Shown piece after piece: positions 33,913 through 41,054 of a stretch of 44,217 bases of DNA. Location: assembly GCA_964598005.1 (NCBI GenBank), contig CAZRAL010000018.1, forward strand, positions 1 through 44,217, written 5' to 3'. Each line of letters begins with the position of its first letter. Within the stretch, counting starts at the first letter, position 1. This DNA is from CAZRAL01 sp964598005. GTDB taxonomy: Bacteria > Pseudomonadota > Gammaproteobacteria > Burkholderiales > Usitatibacteraceae. The notes beneath the pieces are model-generated. The model was not told the origin of the DNA and searched no databases. It was given only the letters and a program-made list of their open reading frames with translations. The translations under genes were made by a program, and so were the position numbers.

Positions 33913-35112
33913 ATGAGCAGACAAATTCAGGAAGCCTACATCGTTGCAGCCGTTCGCACGCCCGTGGGCAAAGCGCCACGCGGGATGTTCAGAAATGTTC
34001 GCCCGGACGATATGCTGGCGCATGTGCTGCGCCACGCCTTGGCGCAGGTGCCCGGCCTTGATCCGCACGATATTGGCGATGTAATCGTGGGCTGCGCCAT
34101 GCCGGAGGCTGAGCAGGGCATGAATGTGGCGCGTATCGGCGTGCTGCTTGCCAATTTGCCCGATTCGGTCCCCGCCGTTACCGTCAATCGTTTTTGTTCA
34201 TCGGGGGTGCAAGCGGTAAGTATGGCGGCCGACCGTATTCGCACCGGCGACGATGACGTGGTGATTGCTGCAGGAACCGAATCCATGAGCATGGTGCCGA
34301 TGATGGGCAACAAGATCGCGCTCAATCAGCACGTGTTTGCGGATAACGAGCATATTGCCATTGCTTATGGCATGGGCATTACCGCCGAGAAGGTGGCGCA
34401 ACAATGGAAGGTGTCGCGCGAAGAGCAGGATGCTTTTGCCGTAGCCTCTCATCAAAAAGCAACGAAGGCCATTGGGGTGGGCGCATTCAAGGATGAAATT
34501 GCGCCTTATGAAATCGATAATGCTGTTCCGGATTTGACCAGCGGCGCGGTTAAACATAAAAAGAAAACCGCTGATACCGACGAAGGCCCGCGCCCCGATT
34601 CCAGCCTGGAATCACTGGGCAAATTGCGCCCGGTATTTGCGGCGAAGGGCAGCGTCACCGCGGGCAATTCGTCGCAAATGTCGGATGGCGCGGGCGCCGT
34701 TATGTTGATGAGTGAAAAAGCGCTGAAAAAATATAACGTTCAGCCTATTGCCCGTTTTGTGTCTTTTGCCGTGGCGGGTGTGCCGCCGGAAATTATGGGA
34801 ATTGGTCCGATCAAAGCTATTCCCAAAGTACTTAAACAAGCCGGAATTCAGCAGCAGGATCTGGACTGGATCGAGTTGAACGAAGCCTTTGCCGCACAAG
34901 CGCTGGCGGTGATCAAGGACCTGGGCCTCGATCCCAATCGGGTTAATCCACAAGGCGGGGCCATTGCACTCGGGCATCCGTTGGGGGCTACAGGTGCGAT
35001 TCGTACCGCCACGTTGTTACATGGTATGCGACGGGCCAAGCAAAAATGGGGGCTGGTGACGATGTGTATAGGTACCGGTATGGGAGCCGCAGGGCTGTTT
35101 GAAGCGCTTTAA
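33913..35112 (+). CDS. Acetyl-CoA acyltransferase (thiolase)
   Basis: This 399-residue thiolase has the nucleophile Cys95 (NRFCSSGVQA), His355 (GGAIALGHPLGATGA) and Cys385 (CIGTGMGAAG), so it looks active. It cleaves 3-ketoacyl-CoA or condenses acetyl-CoA; the family of longer-chain degradative thiolases is favoured by overall sequence, but chain-length preference cannot be set from motifs. It is alone: no FadB-like hydratase/dehydrogenase or acyl-CoA ligase is next to it. AAGGA precedes the ATG. Downstream lies the DUF1302-RND gene set, which may handle hydrophobic molecules. Confidence 0.94.
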   Translation: MSRQIQEAYIVAAVRTPVGKAPRGMFRNVRPDDMLAHVLRHALAQVPGLDPHDIGDVIVGCAMPEAEQGMNVARIGVLLANLPDSVPAVTVNRFCSSGVQAVSMAADRIRTGDDDVVIAAGTESMSMVPMMGNKIALNQHVFADNEHIAIAYGMGITAEKVAQQWKVSREEQDAFAVASHQKATKAIGVGAFKDEIAPYEIDNAVPDLTSGAVKHKKKTADTDEGPRPDSSLESLGKLRPVFAAKGSVTAGNSSQMSDGAGAVMLMSEKALKKYNVQPIARFVSFAVAGVPPEIMGIGPIKAIPKVLKQAGIQQQDLDWIELNEAFAAQALAVIKDLGLDPNRVNPQGGAIALGHPLGATGAIRTATLLHGMRRAKQKWGLVTMCIGTGMGAAGLFEAL

Positions 35113-35238
35113 AGTTCTGCTGCGCTTGGTGTGCGGCGTTGGAACAGGCTCAAAATCCTCATGTATATCGACACAGACACTCCGGTTTTTCGCCTATTTC
35201 CGCCTTGCCTCCCTTTCGCTTGCAACGAATTTCAACAG

Positions 35239-35270
35239 AACCTTGATTGTTGCGCCGCACAATCAAGGTT
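35239..35270 (+). terminator. Perfect 12-bp hairpin after the thiolase gene
   Basis: AACCTTGATTGT and ACAATCAAGGTT flank the 8-base loop TGCGCCGC. It begins 127 bases after the thiolase stop and lacks a T-tract, so it may be a Rho-type boundary structure or a palindromic element rather than a classic terminator. Confidence 0.45.
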
Positions 35271-35378
35271 GACGCCAACCTATTGAATCGCGAAGACTAT
35301 TTTTATTTGCGAAAGGCTATAAGCAATTTGAAAATTACTGTAAAGTAGCGTAAAAATTAGCGCCGATTTTGATCCCTT

Positions 35379-35408
35379 TTGAAATTGCGCAATCCAAAAT
35401 TTCATATT
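35379..35408 (+). promoter_or_regulatory. Possible sigma70-like promoter of the DUF1302 operon
   Basis: TTGAAA (35379-35384) and CATATT (35403-35408) are 18 bases apart. The expected start site lies about 20 bases upstream of the DUF1302 ATG, which is preceded by GAGGAGA. Confidence 0.4.
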
Positions 35409-35434
35409 AAAACTAACCTGAGGAGAACCGGTTC

Positions 35435-37423
35435 ATGAAGCGTTCGCACACCACATTTCGCCCTGTGCTCAAATTATCCGTTGTTGCTGTTGCGTTGATG
35501 TGCGCCAATGGCGCTTATGCTTTCCAGTTCAAGCTGGACAATGGGCTGACGGGCAGTTTCGATACCACGATTTCTTACGGCATTTCGGTGCGCGCGCAGG
35601 GCCAGGATCAAAACCTGATTGGTATTGCCAACGGCGGCACCTCGCGCAGCGTGAATGAGGACGACGGCGACCGCGCCTATAACAACAATAAGGCGTTTGC
35701 CAACGTGCTTAAAGCTACCCACGATCTGGAATTGAAATACCAGAACTTTGGCGCGTTTGTCCGCGGGACTTATTTTCACGATTTTGAAAATCATGATCGC
35801 AGCAATTTAGGGCCAGAGGGCCGCAAGCGTGTGGGACGTGATGCCCGGATACTGGATGCGTTTGTTTCAGGGAGTTTCGATATCGCTGACCATGGTTTGC
35901 GCCTGCGTGCGGGCAATCAAGTGATTAGCTGGGGGGAGTCAACCTTCATACCCAATGGTATCAATGTGATTAACTCGGTTGATCTTTCCAAATTGCGTGT
36001 TCCCGGATCAGAATTAAAAGAAGGATTTATTCCGACCACCAGCCTGTGGGGATCGCTGGAAATTACCAAAGCCGCGAGTGTGGAAGGCTTTATTCTGGGC
36101 AATCACGACAAGATTAAATTGGATCCACGCGGCTCCTATTTCAGCAATAATGATTTTGCCTCCGATGATGCCTGGAAAGTATTTATCGGATTTGGCCGTC
36201 GTAAGGATCTGACCAACCCCGCCACCAATCCTATTCTGTTCCCTGCCATCGCGCTGAACAATCCCACGATTGCCGGCCTAAATAATGGGTTAATTGCACT
36301 CTATGGTCCCGTCGATCCAGCCGCTGCGGTATGGGCGCCGCGGGCGAGCGACCGCAGTCCGAGCGATTCTGGCCAATATGGCGTGGCGTTCCGTTATCTG
36401 GCGTCCGAATTAAACAATACCGAGTTCGGCTTTTATCACATGAATTACCACAGCCGCATTCCGCTTTTTAGCGGGATTAAAGGCAAGGCTACTTCCATCA
36501 TTACCGGCGGCCCGTTAACCGCTACGCTTTGTTCAGCCGCATTGGTGGCTGCGATTGGCTCCAGTGCCTGCGATCAGGCGCGTACCGATATCAAGGCGAC
36601 CTACTTTGCTGAATATCCCGAAGATATCAAGTTGTATGGCTTCAGTTTTAATACGGCTGGCCCCTTCGGTACGGCATTACAGGGCGAATGGTCCTATCGC
36701 TCCAATCAACCCTTGCAGATTGCCACCCCAGAGTTACTATTGGCTGCGCTAGGCGCGCCAAACCTTCTGACGGGTTATACCCAGATTCCTGGCGCTCCGG
36801 CTGGAGCCTCGGCTGCAGCACTGGTGCCGGACGGTACGGAGATAACCGGCTGGAAACGAGTGAAAATGAGCCAGTTACAGGCCACGGCAACGAAAAGTTT
36901 CCCCAATATACTGGGAGCCGAGCAAGGCGTAGTGGTCGGTGAAGTGGGCTATACCAAATATCATAATCTGCCGACTAATCTCAAATTCAATGGGCCAGGG
37001 GTGTTCTTGCCAGCAACGCCGTTGGGTGCCATTGCCTCAGCAGCCAATTCGGTTCAGGAAACGGGCTTTGTGACGACCGACTCGTACGGTTATCGGTTGG
37101 TGGGGAGGCTGGATTATTCCGATGTCATTTTTGGCGCCAATTTTTCGCCGCGATTTGCATTTAACCATGATGTAAAAGGGGTATCGCAGACCTTTAATGA
37201 AGGGGCGAAATCATTTTCGATTGGCGGATTGTTCGATTACCAGAAAAAACTGACTGTCGATTTGGCCTACACCCAATATTTTGGCGGGCGGACTTACTGC
37301 GGCACCGATGTGCCGGCATCGACGCAATCGACGGTAGGGGGTCAACCTACTTCGTATTGTTCCAGCGCCAATCCACTCAAGGATCGTGATTTTTACTCGA
37401 TTGCCATATCGTATTCGTTTTGA
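35435..37423 (+). CDS. DUF1302 outer-membrane protein
   Basis: The 662-residue protein has a signal peptide (1-29, ending GAYA) and a beta-barrel-like body ending in an aromatic residue (IAISYSF). The opening FQFKLDNGLTGSFDTTISYGISVRAQG and VISWGESTFIPNGINVIN are typical of DUF1302. Proteins of this family are encoded with DUF1329, YCF48-like and RND proteins in many proteobacteria and are thought to act as the outer-membrane part of a hydrophobe transport system. GAGGAGA precedes the ATG. It is followed here by an unexpected AT-rich gene before the DUF1329 gene. Confidence 0.9.
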   Translation: MKRSHTTFRPVLKLSVVAVALMCANGAYAFQFKLDNGLTGSFDTTISYGISVRAQGQDQNLIGIANGGTSRSVNEDDGDRAYNNNKAFANVLKATHDLELKYQNFGAFVRGTYFHDFENHDRSNLGPEGRKRVGRDARILDAFVSGSFDIADHGLRLRAGNQVISWGESTFIPNGINVINSVDLSKLRVPGSELKEGFIPTTSLWGSLEITKAASVEGFILGNHDKIKLDPRGSYFSNNDFASDDAWKVFIGFGRRKDLTNPATNPILFPAIALNNPTIAGLNNGLIALYGPVDPAAAVWAPRASDRSPSDSGQYGVAFRYLASELNNTEFGFYHMNYHSRIPLFSGIKGKATSIITGGPLTATLCSAALVAAIGSSACDQARTDIKATYFAEYPEDIKLYGFSFNTAGPFGTALQGEWSYRSNQPLQIATPELLLAALGAPNLLTGYTQIPGAPAGASAAALVPDGTEITGWKRVKMSQLQATATKSFPNILGAEQGVVVGEVGYTKYHNLPTNLKFNGPGVFLPATPLGAIASAANSVQETGFVTTDSYGYRLVGRLDYSDVIFGANFSPRFAFNHDVKGVSQTFNEGAKSFSIGGLFDYQKKLTVDLAYTQYFGGRTYCGTDVPASTQSTVGGQPTSYCSSANPLKDRDFYSIAISYSF

Positions 37424-37458
37424 GCAAAATTTAAGCAGAAAATCAAGGAGAAGTAATA

Positions 37459-38520
37459 ATGCAATATGGTTTAAAAAACATTTTTTTATCAGGATATAAA
37501 GGTAACAATTACAGTCCTGTTCTTCATTGGAAAAATATTATTCTTAAAGGAGTTGTTGTCTTATTAGGAATGGTAAGTTTGCCTATATTTGCCGGGCAAT
37601 CTGCATATTATTATGGACACGTTAATAGCAAGAATCCAGAAGTACGTTTGTCTTTAACTTTTCCAACAGCTGAAACTGAATTGACCCTGATTGTGAAACC
37701 CCTTCGGGTACCAGTCGATAGTTCTTTTTCTGTTCAAAAAAATAACAATGTCATTAAAGTTTTCTATAAACCTTTGAAAGAAGGCAAACCGCCAAACTTG
37801 CCGGAAAAAGAAGAAGTTTTTTATCTTGGAAAATTGCCAGCCGGAAAATATGCTGTAGAAGTTTACAGTGAGCAAGATTTTCGTCAGTCTTCGGTACAAG
37901 CAATAAGGGAGTTTGGGATAAAAAATCATTTGGATGTCATAGATGAATTCACTGTTACTGACCATTTTGCGACATTGGTTGAATATGTCAGCGCATCTCC
38001 AGTAGAACAAAACAAACGTTACTTTATGACTACTGACACTAAGGAGATCGCCTATTACGATTCACTTTATCCATCATGGAAGCGTACAGGATGGATGTAC
38101 AAGGTATGGCCTGGGCCGTGTATAGATTGTTTTTTTTCATTCAATCAAAGTATTTTTCCTTCGCACGCAGTTGGTGTTTGTCGTTTTGAGTTTAATGACA
38201 ACATATCTGGGGAGTATCGCTCTACTTTTTATACAGCGGATCCTCGCGAATGTGATTACCTGAGATCACTTCAACATACCTCAAATGCGAAAAGTATGTG
38301 GCGTTATCAAGGAATAAGCTTCTATGCTTTACCTATTAAAGGAGCTAAATGTGAAAAAGACAGCTATCCACTTTATCGCACCTCTATTTCTAGCGATATG
38401 CCTAATCATCGCTGGGTTGCACATCTTTATGCATATTCAAATATGGTGGAAGTAGGCTGGCAAGGTGAAAGAGCCTCATTTTGTGTATTACCCGATGATA
38501 ATTGGGTGCTCTCATTTTAG
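37459..38520 (+). CDS. AT-rich secreted protein with DUF5648-like C-terminal region
   Basis: The 353-residue protein has a long N-terminal stretch and a hydrophobic segment ending in LPIFAG (cleavage after about residue 45). Residues 50-150 look like a beta-sandwich (LGKLPAGKYAVEVYSEQ). From about 185 it shows the pattern of DUF5648-like modules common in betaproteobacterial secreted proteins: YFMTTDTKEIAYYDS, GWMYKVWPG, VCRFEF, FYTADPRECDYL, WRYQGISFYA, YPLYR and HRWVAHLY. AAGGAG precedes the ATG. Its base composition and codon use are clearly AT-richer than the flanking DUF1302 and DUF1329 genes, which suggests later arrival in the operon. The function is unknown; a binding or structural surface role is inferred. 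Confidence 0.8.
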   Translation: MQYGLKNIFLSGYKGNNYSPVLHWKNIILKGVVVLLGMVSLPIFAGQSAYYYGHVNSKNPEVRLSLTFPTAETELTLIVKPLRVPVDSSFSVQKNNNVIKVFYKPLKEGKPPNLPEKEEVFYLGKLPAGKYAVEVYSEQDFRQSSVQAIREFGIKNHLDVIDEFTVTDHFATLVEYVSASPVEQNKRYFMTTDTKEIAYYDSLYPSWKRTGWMYKVWPGPCIDCFFSFNQSIFPSHAVGVCRFEFNDNISGEYRSTFYTADPRECDYLRSLQHTSNAKSMWRYQGISFYALPIKGAKCEKDSYPLYRTSISSDMPNHRWVAHLYAYSNMVEVGWQGERASFCVLPDDNWVLSF

Positions 38521-38577
38521 TGAAAATATGAAATTTGTAATATTCATAAATAATCATAATTATTTGGAGGAAACAGA

Positions 38578-39942
38578 ATGTCGAAAAAACTAACTCTTAT
38601 TGCGGCAGGCGTTCTTGGTTCGTTCGTAACGGCAGTAACAGTCCATGCGCAGTCCACTGCAGCAGATTTAACCAAATTAGGCACCACGTTGACGCCGCTT
38701 GGCGCGGAAAAGGCAGCCAATGCTGCGGGCACCATACCGGCTTGGGAAGGTGGCATAACCAAGCCTGTAGCGGGCTATAAATTGGGCGGGTATTACCCTG
38801 ACCCTTTTGCAGAAGACAAACCGTTGTTCACCATCAATGCACAAAATGCGGAGAAGTATAAGGACAACTTATCACCCGGCCAGCAGGCCATGCTGAAGCA
38901 ATATCCCACCTATAAGTTGAATGTTTATCCGACGCGACGCAGCGCGTCCTATCCGGAAGGCCACTATAAAGAAACCCGTGAATGCACGTCTAAAGCCATG
39001 CTGGCAGCAGGTGGAAATGGCGTGGTGGGATGTAGCGGTGGCGTACCTTTCCCTATCCCAAAAAATGGCAACGAAGCGATCTGGAATGCCCTGCTGCGTT
39101 ACAAAGGCGATACTTTTGCCATGAATTGGTCGCAGGCCGCCGTTACCACCTCTGGTGAATACGCGCTGGTAAAGTTTGAGTATGAGTATGACTTTTCCTA
39201 TGGCAATCTATCCAAGCCCGTCGCGCAACGTGAGCCGAACAAAATTTTGAACTACTTGCAGGTTACAACGGCACCTGCACGTCTGGCAGGCCAAATCCTG
39301 CTGGTGCATGAAACCGTCGATCAGGCGAAAGAGCCGCGTTCGGCATGGACGTACAACCCCGGGCAGCGGCGGGTGCGGCTGGCTCCCAATGTGGCCTACG
39401 ATAATCCCGGCACGGCCGCAGACGGACTGCGCACTAACGACGATTTCGGTATGTTCAATGGCGCAACCGACCGTTACGACTGGAAGCTGATCGGCAAACG
39501 CGAAATGGTTGTGCCCTATAACTCGTACAAAATGTCTAACAACAAAGTCAAATATGGCGATTTACTGAAAGCAGGGCATCTGAATCAGGATCTGGCCCGT
39601 TATGAGTTGCATCGCGTTTGGGTGGTGGAGGCCACGCTAAAATCGGGCACCAGCCACATCTATTCCAAGCGAGTATTTTATATCGACGAAGACAGCTGGG
39701 CCATTCTGCTGATTGATAAATACGATGGCCGTGGACAACTGTGGCGTTTTGCCGAGCAACATAATGAAAACTGGTATAACGTCCCGATGTTTTTTGGTAC
39801 GATCGAAGTCCATTATGACTTGCAGGCACGGCGCTATATCGCCATGGGTCTACGCTCGGAAGAAACGCGAATTTTCGAGACCATCAAACGTTCCCCCGGA
39901 GATTACACTCCGCAAAATCTGCGCGGCACCGGTACGCGTTAG
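38578..39942 (+). CDS. DUF1329 protein (LolA/LolB-like envelope protein)
   Basis: The 454-residue protein has a signal peptide (1-24, VHA then QS) and the DUF1329 hallmarks: TLTPLGAEKAANAAGTIPAW, the aromatic central strands, RRVRLAPNVAYDNPG, and VFYIDEDSWAILLIDKYDGRG. The family has a LolA/LolB-like fold and is expected in the periplasm or at the outer membrane, where it may carry a hydrophobic ligand. TTTGGAGG precedes the ATG. It is always found with DUF1302 and RND partners, as here. Confidence 0.92.
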   Translation: MSKKLTLIAAGVLGSFVTAVTVHAQSTAADLTKLGTTLTPLGAEKAANAAGTIPAWEGGITKPVAGYKLGGYYPDPFAEDKPLFTINAQNAEKYKDNLSPGQQAMLKQYPTYKLNVYPTRRSASYPEGHYKETRECTSKAMLAAGGNGVVGCSGGVPFPIPKNGNEAIWNALLRYKGDTFAMNWSQAAVTTSGEYALVKFEYEYDFSYGNLSKPVAQREPNKILNYLQVTTAPARLAGQILLVHETVDQAKEPRSAWTYNPGQRRVRLAPNVAYDNPGTAADGLRTNDDFGMFNGATDRYDWKLIGKREMVVPYNSYKMSNNKVKYGDLLKAGHLNQDLARYELHRVWVVEATLKSGTSHIYSKRVFYIDEDSWAILLIDKYDGRGQLWRFAEQHNENWYNVPMFFGTIEVHYDLQARRYIAMGLRSEETRIFETIKRSPGDYTPQNLRGTGTR

Positions 39943-39969
39943 ATTAATAATGCAATAAGCATCGATTCT

Positions 39970-40020
39970 CGGGGGGTAAGAATCTACCCATGGTAGGTAT
40001 TCCTTGCCCCCGGATTTTGT
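39970..40020 (+). terminator. Long imperfect hairpin with T-rich tail between DUF1329 and YCF48-like genes
   Basis: CGGGGG (39970-39975) pairs with CCCCCG (40007-40012), with inner paired segments AAG/CTT, AAT/ATT and CTAC/GTAG around a CATG loop. GATTTTGTTTT follows. This is a plausible internal terminator or attenuator in the operon. The in-frame ATG at 39990 lies in the loop, which argues against it being the start of the next gene. Confidence 0.55.
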
Positions 40021-40055
40021 TTTACCCGCGCGGCATTTCCAAAAATTTTTGTTCC

Positions 40056-41051
40056 ATGATTTTTTTCGGCTTGTTCGTCAGGCGACTATTTTTTTTCGCG
40101 CTCCTAGGGGGGGCAGCGAGTAGTTTATTTGCGCAAGCCAGTTTTGAAACAAGCAAATCTACCCTGCTATCGAAGCAAACGCTCTCTCGTTTGCTGCTGA
40201 TCGATGCGTCGCGCGCGGGCAATCGTCTGGTGGCAGCAGGCGAGCGGGGCAGCATCATTTACTCGGACGATAACGGTCACTCATGGCAGCGCGCCAAGGT
40301 ACCAACGGCTCCGCTTTTAACGGCTATTTTTTTCATCGATGCCCAAAATGGTTGGGCGGTGGGCCATGATATGGTGATCCTCCGCACCACGAACGCAGGA
40401 GAAACGTGGGTACAGCAATTTTCTGCGCCGCTGGAGCAGCGTCCCTTTCTCGATGTATTGTTTCTGGATACTAGTCGCGGTATTGCAGTAGGGGCCTATG
40501 GCGCTTACTACGAAACATCCAACGGTGGAAAAACATGGACAGCAAGAAAAATTGCCGATGACGATAAACACTACAACGGGATTATCCAGTTGGCAGCGGG
40601 AAAACTATTGATTGTCGGTGAGGCCGGAACCCTCCTTAAATCAGACGATTCAGGCCAGACATGGTCAGCGCTAATGCCGCCTTATAAAGGCTCTTATTTC
40701 GGCGCCATTGCGGCAAAAAATGCCCACATTATCATTTACGGTTTGCGCGGAAAAATATTTCGTTCTTCTGACGGCGGCAATTCGTGGACTGCCGTGGATA
40801 ATTCCTCGGTCGCATCGATCATGGGTTCGACACAATTAGCCGATGGCACGCTGGTGCTGGCTGGTTTATCGGGCACGGTACTGGTTTCACGCGATGATGG
40901 GCAATCTTTTGTTGCGCTGCCTACGGATACAATCAAAGCCTTCTCCACAGCCTTGCCCAGCACATCGAATGTCCTGTTGCTGTTTGGCGAAACGGGGGTG
41001 CGCGACATACCGATGAAATCTGCGGCAAAAACAATGCAGGCCATTCCCTAA
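40056..41051 (+). CDS. YCF48-like beta-propeller periplasmic protein
   Basis: The 331-residue protein has a signal peptide (FFFALLGGAASSLFAQ) when started at the ATG 40056; the upstream ATG at 39990 would add 22 residues and lies in a hairpin loop. The body has repeated propeller blades with SDDNGHSWQRAKVP, TTNAGETWVQQF, SNGGKTWTARK, SDDSGQTWSAL and SSDGGNSWTAV, the BNR/YCF48-type Asp-box pattern. Such proteins accompany DUF1302, DUF1329 and RND proteins and may be assembly factors. The RND gene starts 3 bp after its stop. No clear ribosome binding site is seen. Confidence 0.87.
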   Translation: MIFFGLFVRRLFFFALLGGAASSLFAQASFETSKSTLLSKQTLSRLLLIDASRAGNRLVAAGERGSIIYSDDNGHSWQRAKVPTAPLLTAIFFIDAQNGWAVGHDMVILRTTNAGETWVQQFSAPLEQRPFLDVLFLDTSRGIAVGAYGAYYETSNGGKTWTARKIADDDKHYNGIIQLAAGKLLIVGEAGTLLKSDDSGQTWSALMPPYKGSYFGAIAAKNAHIIIYGLRGKIFRSSDGGNSWTAVDNSSVASIMGSTQLADGTLVLAGLSGTVLVSRDDGQSFVALPTDTIKAFSTALPSTSNVLLLFGETGVRDIPMKSAAKTMQAIP

Positions 41052-41054
41052 ACC

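Larger units (their letters stand above)
35113..35434. other. Intergenic region with hairpin and promoter
   Basis: This 322-bp region has no gene. It contains a perfect 12-bp hairpin at 35239-35270, then a stretch (about 35290-35330, with ATTTTTATTTGCGAAAG) weakly similar to part of dispersed repeat copy 2, then a likely promoter for the DUF1302 gene. Confidence 0.6.
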
